From Salinimicrobium sediminilitoris (GTDB lineage: Bacteria; Bacteroidota; Bacteroidia; Flavobacteriales; Flavobacteriaceae), in assembly GCF_020866905.1 (NCBI RefSeq), contig NZ_JAIVCC010000005.1:856088-920087 (forward strand): a DNA stretch of 64,000 nucleotides, given 5' to 3'. Positions 46,141 to 53,486 of the stretch are shown piece after piece (positions within the stretch are counted from its first letter, which is position 1; every line of letters starts with the position of its first letter). The notes beneath the pieces were generated by a model. The model searched no databases. It was not told where the DNA came from and saw only the letters and a list, made by a program, of their open reading frames with translations. The translations under genes were made by a program, and so were the position numbers.

Positions 46141-47037
46141 ATGAAAGATGACAACAAAGAAATGAAGGACCCACAAAAGAAAGAAGCACAACCCCCTTTT
46201 GAAAATCAGGAACGGCAGCAGGTTACGCCGGGTAAAGAAAAGAAAATGCATCCCAAAGTCGATCACGGCGAGGAATCTTATAAAGGCTCGGGTAAGCTGG
46301 AAGGGAAAAATGCCATCATTACAGGAGGTGATTCAGGAATTGGTCGCGCTGTGGCCATAGCCTTTGCAAGGGAAGGAGCGAATGTCTTGATTTCCTACCT
46401 GGAAGAACACGATGATGCCAAAGAAACTGCCAAATGGATAATAAAGACTGGAAAAAAGGCAGTTTTGGTGCCAGGAGATGTAAGTGAAGAAGAACACTGC
46501 AGCAAGATCGTCCAAAAGGCTGTAAATGAGTTTGGGCAGATCGATATACTTGTTAATAATGCAGCCTTTCAAATGGCAAGAGAAAAGATACAGGATATTC
46601 CCAGCGATGAGTGGGATAAGACCTTCAAAACAAACATCTACTCCATGTTCTACCTGGTGAAAGCTGCCGAACCTCACATGAAACCCGGGAGTACAATAAT
46701 TAATACTACTTCTATCAACGCATATAAGCCACATCCGCAACTGCTGGCCTATGCTGCCACAAAAGGGGCTATTCAAAACTTTACAGCCAATCTCGGGCAA
46801 ATTTTAGCACCAAAAGGAATTCGTGCAAACTGTGTAGCTCCGGGTCCGGTTTGGACGCCATTGATCCCGTCTACCATGCCCATGGATGAGGTAGAAACTT
46901 TCGGGAAAGATACTCCCCTTGGCAGGCCGGGACAACCGTCTGAATTTGCGGCGCCTTTTGTACTATTGGCCTCGGAAGGGTCAAGTTATATGACCGGCTC
47001 TACCGTCCAGGTGACGGGAGGAAGACCAACAATTTAG
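46141..47037 (+). CDS. SDR-family oxidoreductase (YghA/YhdF-like)
   Basis: 298 aa. An N-terminal, charged extension of about 45 residues (PQKKEAQPPFENQERQQVTP) is typical of the YghA/YhdF branch. NAD(P) site AIITGGDSGIGRAVAIAFAR near residue 60, NNAAFQ near 137, catalytic YAATKGAIQNF (Tyr, Lys) near 203, and VAPGPVWTPLIP near 232. It reduces or oxidises a carbonyl/alcohol in the cytosol; the substrate is unknown. The next gene starts 29 bp later on the same strand. Confidence 0.92.
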   Translation: MKDDNKEMKDPQKKEAQPPFENQERQQVTPGKEKKMHPKVDHGEESYKGSGKLEGKNAIITGGDSGIGRAVAIAFAREGANVLISYLEEHDDAKETAKWIIKTGKKAVLVPGDVSEEEHCSKIVQKAVNEFGQIDILVNNAAFQMAREKIQDIPSDEWDKTFKTNIYSMFYLVKAAEPHMKPGSTIINTTSINAYKPHPQLLAYAATKGAIQNFTANLGQILAPKGIRANCVAPGPVWTPLIPSTMPMDEVETFGKDTPLGRPGQPSEFAAPFVLLASEGSSYMTGSTVQVTGGRPTI

Positions 47038-47066
47038 TTTATTTTTGCACTTTTCACATTAAAGAA

Positions 47067-47678
47067 ATGTCCAGATTAACCACAGACCGTTCAACTGAAG
47101 GGGAAGTCTCCTTTTCCCGGTTTTACAGGATCTTTTTCATCCTGTTTTTAAGCTTTACCCTTAGTATGCCTGCAACTTTGCAGGCACAACGCACCGAGCC
47201 GAACAGCGAAGCTGTAGAAACCAGCGGCGATATCATACTTTTGGCGTTGCCTGCATCGGCTGCACTTAGCAGCGTTGTGATGAAAGACAAAAAAGGTTTT
47301 TGGCAATTCACTAAAAGTTTCGCGACTAATATTGCTATTACAGGGGCACTTAAATATACCATCAATAAGCGAAGGCCTTTCAATGAAGGGGGGCAGGCAT
47401 TTCCCTCGGGACATACATCCATTACATTTCAGGCAGCATCCTTTATCCACAGGAGGTATGGCTTTAAATATAGTATTCCCGGATATTTACTTGCCGGCTG
47501 GACCGGCTACAGCCGTATTTATGCCACGCGCCATGATGGATATGATGTACTTGCCGGGGCAGTGGTAGGCATAGGCAGCAGTTTTTTATTCACTACTCCC
47601 TACCAACGGGAACATATGCAGCTTAGCTTTAAGAGTTCCGAAGATGAATTTTTGCTGGGATTTATTTACAGATTTTAA
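47067..47678 (+). CDS. PAP2-family phosphatase
   Basis: 203 aa with a hydrophobic N-terminal segment (RIFFILFLSFTLSMPATLQA) that may be a cleaved signal. All three acid-phosphatase motifs are present: KYTINKRRPF near 95, the PSGHTS core near 112, and SRIYATRHDGYDVLAG near 150 with catalytic His and Asp. It is shorter and less hydrophobic than lipid-A-type PAP2 enzymes, so it may be a periplasmic phosphatase. It lies 29 bp after the SDR gene. Confidence 0.9.
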   Translation: MSRLTTDRSTEGEVSFSRFYRIFFILFLSFTLSMPATLQAQRTEPNSEAVETSGDIILLALPASAALSSVVMKDKKGFWQFTKSFATNIAITGALKYTINKRRPFNEGGQAFPSGHTSITFQAASFIHRRYGFKYSIPGYLLAGWTGYSRIYATRHDGYDVLAGAVVGIGSSFLFTTPYQREHMQLSFKSSEDEFLLGFIYRF

Positions 47679-47708
47679 GAGAGGGGCAACAGTTAAACTG
47701 GATCAAAC

Positions 47709-47741
47709 AAAAAACGCTTCCCGAAAGAGAAGCGTTTTTTT
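47709..47741. terminator. Bidirectional terminator between PAP2 gene and metK
   Basis: AAAAAACGCTTC-CCGAAAGA-GAAGCGTTTTTT; A and T runs on both sides serve both converging genes. Confidence 0.85.
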
Positions 47742-47756
47742 GCTGTTTTTGAGAAG

Positions 47757-49013
47757 TTATATTCCAAACTCTTCTTTTACTTTATCAACGTAATCAAGTT
47801 CCTCCCAGGTAAATAACTTCACCTCCAAAGTTTTTTCTCCGTTATAAGGACTCTTGAATACTTTTCTTTCAGTACGTGGTTCTTTTCCAAAATGGCCGTA
47901 CGCCGAAGTCTCCCGGTAAATAGGATTTCTTAGGCCCAACCTTTCTTCAATGGCCGATGGTCTCATGTCAAATATCTTAAGTACTTTTTGTGCGATCTCG
48001 CCATGAGAAAGATCAACTTTTTTAGAACCATAGGTTTCAACCAGGATGGAAGTTGGTTCCACAACTCCAATAGCGTACGATACCTGCACCAGGACCTCGT
48101 CGGCCACGCCGGCAGCCACAAGGTTCTTAGCGATATGCCGCGCCGCATATGCAGCAGAGCGATCCACTTTACTTGGATCCTTTCCTGAAAATGCACCCCC
48201 GCCGTGAGCTCCTTTTCCGCCGTAGGTATCTACAATAATTTTTCTTCCGGTGAGCCCGGTATCCCCATGAGGTCCCCCAATGACGAACTTTCCGGTAGGA
48301 TTGATATGGTATTTGATCTTGTCATTGAATAATCCCTGAACATATTCCGGCAGCTGTGCCTGCACCCGCGGAATAAGAATTTCAAGAATGTCTTTTTTGA
48401 TCTTGTCGAGCATGCGGTTATCATCCTCGTCAAATTCGTCATGCTGGGTGGAAACCACGATGGCAACTATACGTTGCGGCACATTGTCATCGCTGTATTC
48501 AATGGTAACCTGGCTCTTGGAATCGGGGCGCAGGTAAGTAATTTCGTCATTTTCGCGGCGCAATTTTGCAAGCTCGATAAGGATCTTGTGAGAAATATCA
48601 AGCGCGAGGGGCATATAGTTTTCGGTTTCTTTGGTGGCGTAACCAAACATCATTCCCTGGTCACCTGCACCCTGTTCCTCCTTGTTGCCACGATCCACAC
48701 CCTGGTTGATGTCCTGGGACTGTTCGTGGATTAGGGAGATCACCCCGCAGGAATCCCCGCTAAATTTATACGCGCCCTTTGTGTAACCAATGTCATTGAT
48801 CACCTCTCTTGCAATGGTTTGAACATCGAGGTAAGTATCACTTTTCACCTCCCCGGCAAGTACCACCTGCCCCGTAGTAACGAGGGTTTCACAGGCAACT
48901 TTAGATTCGGGATCAAAAGCAAGAAAATTATCTAAAAGGGTATCGCTAATCTGGTCTGCAACTTTATCCGGGTGGCCTTCAGATACACTTTCTGAAGTAA
49001 ATAAATATGGCAT
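47757..49013 (-). CDS. metK: S-adenosylmethionine synthetase
   Basis: 418 aa. It opens [20 protein letters not shown] with the ATP-binding motif, then [19 protein letters not shown]. The signature [18 protein letters not shown] lies near 117, [20 protein letters not shown] near 265 and [20 protein letters not shown] near 291 (P-loop-like). The enzyme makes SAM from methionine and ATP in the cytosol. It is about 30 residues longer than E. coli MetK, mainly from an insertion near 200-230. A SAM-II-like aptamer lies upstream, so feedback by its own product is expected. Confidence 0.97.
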   Translation of the reverse strand: MPYLFTSESVSEGHPDKVADQISDTLLDNFLAFDPESKVACETLVTTGQVVLAGEVKSDTYLDVQTIAREVINDIGYTKGAYKFSGDSCGVISLIHEQSQDINQGVDRGNKEEQGAGDQGMMFGYATKETENYMPLALDISHKILIELAKLRRENDEITYLRPDSKSQVTIEYSDDNVPQRIVAIVVSTQHDEFDEDDNRMLDKIKKDILEILIPRVQAQLPEYVQGLFNDKIKYHINPTGKFVIGGPHGDTGLTGRKIIVDTYGGKGAHGGGAFSGKDPSKVDRSAAYAARHIAKNLVAAGVADEVLVQVSYAIGVVEPTSILVETYGSKKVDLSHGEIAQKVLKIFDMRPSAIEERLGLRNPIYRETSAYGHFGKEPRTERKVFKSPYNGEKTLEVKLFTWEELDYVDKVKEEFGI

Positions 49014-49034
49014 GCTTCGTAGTTTTTATATTCC

Positions 49035-49118
49035 GGGAGAAATTTGACGTGGAAGCGCTAGAGGAGTTTTCACTGCTTTAGCATTTTTAAGGGTTGCAAT
49101 CAGTCAAATTTTTCCCTG
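49035..49118 (-). promoter_or_regulatory. SAM-II-like riboswitch upstream of metK
   Basis: Read on the minus strand, P1 is AGGG (49117-49114) with CCCT (49093-49090). The loop between them, ATTTGACTGATTGCA, aligns with the known SAM-II loop AUUUAACCGUAUUGCA. Then come TTAAAAATGCTAAAG and CAGT (49075-49072), which can pair back with ACTG (49104-49101) to form the pseudoknot; in the reference this pairing has other bases, so the pair is kept by covariation. A 14-nt arm GTCAAATTTCTCCC (49048-49035) is complementary to GGGAAAAATTTGAC in the aptamer (one mismatch), a possible switching partner. It ends 22 nt before the metK start. Confidence 0.75.
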
Positions 49119-49132
49119 TAATTTTTCAGCAG

Positions 49133-49140
49133 CAAATGTA
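49133..49140 (-). promoter_or_regulatory. Probable -7 box of the metK promoter
   Basis: On the minus strand TACATTTG fits the Bacteroidota consensus TAnnTTTG, about 16 nt before the riboswitch. A matching -33 TTTG at ideal spacing was not found. Confidence 0.45.
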
Positions 49141-49183
49141 TGGAATTTGATTCAAATCAGGATACTAATTTCTATTTTTAAGA

Positions 49184-49312
49184 ATGGTTTGGGCGCTCCG
49201 CCCCGTCCTCCCGGCCGTCCCGTCAGGCTTTCGCGGGTCGCTTCCCTCATCCATAAGGCTTCGGGAGAGCTCCAACAACCGCTCAATCCTTAGCGCAAGG
49301 CTATCTAACTAT
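49184..49312. repeat. GC-rich structured element, REP-like
   Basis: GGGCGCTCCGCCCCG, CAGGCTTTCGCGGGTCGC, CTTCGGGAGAGC and CCTTAGCGCAAGG-type stretches in an otherwise AT-rich spacer. The GGGCGnnCC ... GGCTTTC ... CTCAATCC order resembles repeats that I have seen between genes in other Bacteroidota. The 61-codon frame over it has an unusual composition and is not taken as a gene. Confidence 0.45.
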
Positions 49313-49323
49313 GGCTATCGTAT

Positions 49324-49368
49324 AAAAAAGGCTTTTTCACCGGTAGATCCCGTGAAAAGCCTTTTTTA
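49324..49368 (-). terminator. Terminator downstream of the barrel gene
   Basis: AAAAAAGGCTTTTTCAC and GTGAAAAGCCTTTTTT pair over about 15 bp; it lies just past the stop of the minus-strand barrel gene at 49387 and could act in both directions. Confidence 0.8.
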
Positions 49369-49386
49369 GAATCAGAAGACCAATTA

Positions 49387-50019
49387 TTAAAATTCTTCAG
49401 CAGTAGCTTCTGCCTCAGCACGGGAAAGGAATATCTGTATCCCCAGGTTGATGCCTAAAGAATGCTGATAATCTGTGTTTCCTCCACCCACCAGGCCATT
49501 GTATTTCACGCTCGCCTCAAGAGCCACGTACTGGTTAAGGAACAGGGAATATCCCGGGCCAAATCCAAAGGCAAAACCATTGGTGGTTGGACCATCTTCC
49601 ACATTTACCCCGGCAATACCTGCATGAGTTTCCAAAAAGAAATAGCCGGTAGGTATTTTATTGCCAAGATTGATATCTGAGGGTGCCACATAAAATCTTC
49701 CCAATGCCTGGACTCCGTAAACAAAAGTATTAACCGATTCATCATCGGGTCCTTCAGAATTGTTATACCCCAGGTTCACAATTGCTCCTGCGACAAAGGT
49801 ATCGGTGAAGAAATATCCGGCCTTTGGACTTATCCCGATGTTGTATCCCGAATCTTCATTTAACCCAATGTTAATTCCGAAGAGTCCGTTGGTAGAAGTA
49901 GTGCTAAGACCACTTCCAATGTCGGCCCCTAGCATAAAATTTCCTTCCTGCAATTGCCCATGGGAAATATGGGTGAATCCAAAAATCATCAAAGTCGATA
50001 GAAGTAAAATTTTTTTCAT
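49387..50019 (-). CDS. Outer-membrane beta-barrel protein (porin family)
   Basis: 210 aa. Signal peptide ending THISHGQ near residue 22, then strands such as GNFMLGADIGSGLSTTST, NIGISPKAGYFFTDTFVAGA, GVQALGRFYVAP, and GFGPGYSLFLNQYVALEASV. The terminal strand LGINLGIQIFLS is followed by a short charged tail (RAEAEATAEEF), which is unusual for a barrel. Function unknown. Confidence 0.75.
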   Translation of the reverse strand: MKKILLLSTLMIFGFTHISHGQLQEGNFMLGADIGSGLSTTSTNGLFGINIGLNEDSGYNIGISPKAGYFFTDTFVAGAIVNLGYNNSEGPDDESVNTFVYGVQALGRFYVAPSDINLGNKIPTGYFFLETHAGIAGVNVEDGPTTNGFAFGFGPGYSLFLNQYVALEASVKYNGLVGGGNTDYQHSLGINLGIQIFLSRAEAEATAEEF

Positions 50020-50253
50020 AACTGTTATTTTTAAGGTTTAGGGGGGATTGTTATCATGTATAAATTACTAACAACCAAGCGTTTAAATGGCAATTTTTAA
50101 TACTTTTTAAGTGCCAATTCACGAATTTTTATTAGGAGAATTCGCAAATTCCTACACTCTTACGAAGAATGTTGTTCTTCAAGTTAATATTTAAAAGAAA
50201 ATCCTCTACAAACATTTGGATTTCCTGAAAAAATCAAATTATTTTCAAATTTA

Positions 50254-50286
50254 TTTGTTCCTTAAAGTTTTCTGTCGTTAACTTTG
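50254..50286 (+). promoter_or_regulatory. Promoter of the met leader and metY operon
   Basis: TTTG at 50254-50257 and TAACTTTG at 50279-50286 match the Bacteroidota -33/-7 consensus, with 21 bp between. The transcript would start about 50293, roughly 12 nt before leader peptide 1. Confidence 0.7.
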
Positions 50287-50304
50287 CCTAATACAAAACA
50301 GGAA

Positions 50305-50373
50305 ATGAAACAGGTAATTTGTAATATGATGTGCATGATGTGGAGAAAGTCCGCAGCGCGTCCTATTGCATGA
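50305..50373 (+). CDS. Met/Cys-rich leader peptide 1
   Basis: 22 codons. It opens MKQVICNMMCMMWRK and ends SAARPIA. Four Met codons and a Cys codon are packed in codons 8-12, and codons 17-18 (GCAGCG, 50353-50358) can pair with CGCTGC in the 5' arm of the terminator at 50394. A ribosome that stalls at the Met codons would leave GCAGCG free (antiterminator), whereas one at the stop codon would cover it (terminator forms). This is the geometry of ribosome-mediated attenuation. The operon downstream makes methionine. Confidence 0.85.
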   Translation: MKQVICNMMCMMWRKSAARPIA

Positions 50374-50393
50374 TCCTGAAAAGATAAAATTGC

Positions 50394-50424
50394 AAAAAGC
50401 CGCTGCCACCGCAGCGGCTTTTTT
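50394..50424 (+). terminator. Attenuator terminator 1 of the met operon
   Basis: AAAAAGCCGCTGC-CACC-GCAGCGGCTTTTT, a 13-bp stem and T run, 20 nt after the leader 1 stop codon. The 3' arm GCAGCG repeats the GCAGCG of the leader ORF. Confidence 0.88.
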
Positions 50425-50442
50425 GTTTTAAGTATAAAACAA

Positions 50443-50473
50443 GAGGTGCCAAAAATGGCATTTTAAAGACCTT
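50443..50473. repeat. Odd-palindrome repeat, copy 8
   Basis: GAGGTGCCAAAAATG-G-CATTTTAAAGACCTT, lying between attenuator 1 and leader peptide 2; it would be part of the leader RNA. Confidence 0.7.
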
Positions 50474-50489
50474 TTAAAAACTAAAGCTG

Positions 50490-50606
50490 ATGACAGCTAA
50501 AACAGAAAAAATGAAAATTAACCCGGTAACAGCAATGATGATGCGTTGTATGATGATGTGCATGATGTGCGCAGGAAATCGCTATTGCCAAAAGATGAGG
50601 ATCTAA
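50490..50606 (+). CDS. Met/Cys-rich leader peptide 2
   Basis: 38 codons from ATG 50490; an alternative ATG lies at 50511. The core AMMMRCMMMCMMCAG gives eight Met and three Cys in codons 16-27. Eleven of 38 residues are Met and four Cys. The last codons hold GCCAAA (50587-50592) and GGAT, which can pair with ATCC and TTTGGC in the 5' arm of the terminator at 50629. It shares ATGATGTGCATGATGTG with leader 1, so the two probably arose by duplication. Confidence 0.85.
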   Translation: MTAKTEKMKINPVTAMMMRCMMMCMMCAGNRYCQKMRI

Positions 50607-50628
50607 TTTAGTTATATATTCAGTTACT

Positions 50629-50668
50629 AAAATCCCTTTGGCAAGCGAGTCAAAGGGATTTTTTTTTT
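50629..50668 (+). terminator. Attenuator terminator 2 of the met operon
   Basis: AAAATCCCTTTG-GCAAGCGAGT-CAAAGGGATTTT followed by six more Ts; 12-bp stem, 22 nt after the leader 2 stop codon. Confidence 0.88.
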
Positions 50669-50691
50669 AGGCAATTAGCAATGAAAAATAA

Positions 50692-51110
50692 CGAAGCACC
50701 AACTTTCAAGCACCAAATTCCAATTTGGAAAGGGTTTTTTAATCCGCAACCCGCAACCCGCAACCCGCAACCCGCAACCCGCAACAATAAACAGTAAACA
50801 ATGAACAATAATCAGTCACCAATGAGTAAAAGACAACAACAGAGGAAACCCGGATGAGATCTCTCGTCGCATCTCCTTTCTCCGAAAGAAAATGCTCTGT
50901 CGAGATGACAATTAAAAATTAGAAAACCGAGAACCGAGAACCGACAACAAAAACTTAAAAAGCATCTAGTACCAAATTCCAAATTCCAAATTGGGAAAAT
51001 TAAAACATTCGTGAATTCGAGGCCATTTTTAACCCGCAACCGACAACGCAACCATAAACCATAAACCCGAAACAACAAACAATTAAACCTTAAACTTTAA
51101 ACATTGAACC
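50692..51110. repeat. Long heptad-repeat spacer before metY
   Basis: About 420 bp made largely of 7-bp steps: AAGCACC/AAATTCC (50698-50730), CCGCAAC x6 (50742-50785), AATAAAC, AGTAAAC, AATGAAC, AATAATC, AGTCACC, AATGAGT (50786-50828), AGAACCG x2-3 (50922-50945), CCAAATT x3 (50972-50994), and AACCATA x2, AACCCGA, AACAACA, AACAATT, AAACCTT, AAACTTT, AAACATT (51048-51105). The last array runs up to the metY start. It would form an untranslated leader after attenuator 2. No ORF. Confidence 0.85.
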
Positions 51111-51111
51111 C

Positions 51112-52416
51112 ATGAATACACCACAAAAATTTTCGACCAACGCCCTGCATGCAGGCCATGACGTAACAACAAATGGCGGAACCAGAGCAGTTCCCATTTA
51201 CCAAACAACTTCTTACGTCTTCAAAGATTCAGATCACGCTGCAAATCTATTTTCCCTGGCCGAACCGGGCTTCATTTACACCCGACTGAACAACCCAACA
51301 AATGATGTACTGGAGCAAAGGCTGGCGGCGCTCGAAGGCGGGATCGCTGCTGTAGTAACAGCATCTGGAACGGCGGCCATAAGCACAACGCTGCTCACCC
51401 TGCTAAAAACCGGAGATCATATCGTCGCTTCCAGCAGTCTTTACGGCGGAACTTACAATCTACTGGGCGTTACTTTACCCAGGCTCGGCATCAATACTAC
51501 TTTTGTAGATCCTACAGATCCAAAAAATTTCTCTGAAGCTGTAAAAGAGAATACCCGTGCAATTTTTGTAGAGTCACTTGGAAACCCGAAGCTCGATGTG
51601 CTCGATCTGCAGGCGATTTCCAAAGTGGCTAAGGAACATAAAGTTCCATTTATAGTGGATAATACAGTAGCCACTTCTGCTTTGGTCAAACCTATAGATC
51701 ATGGCGCCGACCTGGTGATCCATTCCCTCACAAAATACATCGCCGGCAATGGTACTTCTCTCGGCGGAGTCATTAACGACGCCGGAAAATTTGATTGGGC
51801 CAACGGCAAATTTCCGGAATTCACCGAACCGTCTCCCGGTTACCACGGACTCGTTTATCACGATGCTTTAAAAGAAGCAGCCTTTATAGCTAAAGTAAGG
51901 ATCGAAGGCTTACGGGATTTAGGCGCTGCCCTTAGTCCGTTCAATGCTTTTCAGATCATTCAGGGGTTAGAGACCCTGGAGATAAGGATCAAAAAACACA
52001 GCGAAAATGCATTGGCTTTGGCAAAATGGCTGCAGCAAAAAGAAGAAGTGAGCTGGGTGAACTATCCCGGGCTGGAGAGCAGTGCTTATTATAAACTGGC
52101 ACAAAAATATCTTCCAAAAGGGCAAAGCGGAGTGGTGACTTTTGGAGTGAAAGGCGGCTATGAAGCTGCAAAAGTGTTAGTGGACCAAACAAAACTTTTC
52201 TCTTTGCTAGCCAATATTGGGGATACTAAATCTTTGATCATTCACCCCGCCAGCACTACGCATCAGCAGTTAAATGACCAGCAGCAGGAATCAACCGGTG
52301 TAACAAAGGATCTGGTAAGACTTTCTGTTGGTTTGGAAGACCTGGAAGATCTTAAAGCAGACCTGGAACAGGCCCTGGCGCAAATTTCCAATAAGAAAGC
52401 AGTTAAAACAGCATAA
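51112..52416 (+). CDS. metY: O-acetylhomoserine aminocarboxypropyltransferase
   Basis: 434 aa, the usual length. PLP-enzyme of the Cys/Met metabolism family: PIYQTTSYVFKDSDHAAN near 28, ASGTAAISTTLLTLLKTGDH near 83, SSLYGGTYNLLG near 106, and the PLP-Lys in HSLTKYIAGNGTSLGGVI near 207. It joins O-acetylhomoserine with sulfide to give homocysteine (or with methanethiol to give methionine). First gene of the operon metY-metX-hom-osmC, preceded by two attenuators. Confidence 0.95.
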   Translation: MNTPQKFSTNALHAGHDVTTNGGTRAVPIYQTTSYVFKDSDHAANLFSLAEPGFIYTRLNNPTNDVLEQRLAALEGGIAAVVTASGTAAISTTLLTLLKTGDHIVASSSLYGGTYNLLGVTLPRLGINTTFVDPTDPKNFSEAVKENTRAIFVESLGNPKLDVLDLQAISKVAKEHKVPFIVDNTVATSALVKPIDHGADLVIHSLTKYIAGNGTSLGGVINDAGKFDWANGKFPEFTEPSPGYHGLVYHDALKEAAFIAKVRIEGLRDLGAALSPFNAFQIIQGLETLEIRIKKHSENALALAKWLQQKEEVSWVNYPGLESSAYYKLAQKYLPKGQSGVVTFGVKGGYEAAKVLVDQTKLFSLLANIGDTKSLIIHPASTTHQQLNDQQQESTGVTKDLVRLSVGLEDLEDLKADLEQALAQISNKKAVKTA

Positions 52417-52472
52417 GAACCCAATCCGGAATAGCTGAAATATTGTCTGCTGTTCCGGTAAAATAATAATTT

Positions 52473-53486
52473 ATGTTACAGGAAATCATACTTCCCGACT
52501 TTGAAAATTCCGGCGGCAGCCTTCAAAAAATTCATGTGTTTTTTCGCTTTTTTGGCAGGGAAGCCGGCACTGCGCCTGTAGTGCTGGTGAATCATGCCCT
52601 TACGGGAAATGCCGATGTCACGGGAGAGAAAGGCTGGTGGAAGGAACTGATTGGTCCCAACAAATGTATCGACACCAACAGGTTTTGCATCCTGGCGATC
52701 AACGTTCCCGGCAATGGCGCAAGTGGGAATAGTGAACATCTGTTGCACAATTACACAGAATTTACCATACATGATGTGGCCAGGATCTTTTCCTCTGTTC
52801 TTGAGGAGCTGAAGATCGAAAGCCTTTTTGCAGCCATTGGTGGATCAATCGGCGGAGCTCTTGCCTGGCATCTGGCAGTGCTAAAGCCAAACCTCATACA
52901 AAACCTAATTCCCATAGCGACCGATCTCAAGGCTACCGACTGGGTGCTGGGGCAGTGTAAGGTACAGGACCAGATCCTCAACAATTCGGTAGATCCCATT
53001 CACGATGCCCGCATGCACGCGATGACTTTTTATCGTACTCCGGCTTCCTTTTCAGCAAAATTCCGCCGGAAAAGGAACGAACTCAATTTCCAGTTTGAAG
53101 TGGCGAACTGGCTAAGCTATCACGGCAGGAGGCTGGAAGGCCGGTTTGAACTCGCAGCTTATAAGCTAATGAACCATTTGCTTACTACCATAGATGTTTC
53201 GGGAGGGAAAGGGGAACCTTCAGCAGCTGCTAAAAAGATCAGCGGGAGTATCCATCTTATAGGGATCGATAGCGACCTGTTTTTTCTTCCGGAGGAAATA
53301 AGGGGAACCTATCGGGAACTTTCCGAAGTAAAGGAAAATGTGAGTTACCACGAGATCAAGTCTATTCATGGCCACGATGCTTTTCTTATCGAATATGAGC
53401 AGTTATCACAAATTTTAGATTCCATTTTTAATCAAAATAACACACAAAATGAAGAAAATAAATATAGTTCTCTTTGGAACCGGTAA
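52473..53486 (+). CDS. metX: Homoserine O-acetyltransferase (alpha/beta hydrolase fold)
   Basis: 337 aa. VLVNHALTGNADVTGEKGWW near residue 37 is the oxyanion region; IDTNRFCILAINVPGNGAS follows; the nucleophile Ser is in IGGSIGGALAWHLAV near 128; the acid residue is likely in LIGIDSDLFFLPEE near 265, and the His in IHGHDAFLIEYEQL near 302. The enzyme acetylates homoserine for the following sulfhydrylation. Its 3' end overlaps the hom start by 38 bp, so the two are translationally linked. Confidence 0.9.
   Translation: MLQEIILPDFENSGGSLQKIHVFFRFFGREAGTAPVVLVNHALTGNADVTGEKGWWKELIGPNKCIDTNRFCILAINVPGNGASGNSEHLLHNYTEFTIHDVARIFSSVLEELKIESLFAAIGGSIGGALAWHLAVLKPNLIQNLIPIATDLKATDWVLGQCKVQDQILNNSVDPIHDARMHAMTFYRTPASFSAKFRRKRNELNFQFEVANWLSYHGRRLEGRFELAAYKLMNHLLTTIDVSGGKGEPSAAAKKISGSIHLIGIDSDLFFLPEEIRGTYRELSEVKENVSYHEIKSIHGHDAFLIEYEQLSQILDSIFNQNNTQNEENKYSSLWNR

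Noticed and set aside
47123-47450. Two ORFs of about 100 codons opposite the PAP2 gene
   Set aside because: Antisense shadows of a gene with all three PAP2 motifs.
49035-49118. SAM-I (S-box) riboswitch before metK
   Set aside because: GCAACC and GCTAAA are shared words, but the P2/kink-turn part and GGTGCTAAnTCC pairing of SAM-I are missing, whereas the order fits SAM-II.
49184-49369. 61-codon ORF upstream of metK
   Set aside because: It lies over the GC-rich structured block and ends in a terminator; the composition is Arg/Ser/Pro-rich without a signal of selection.
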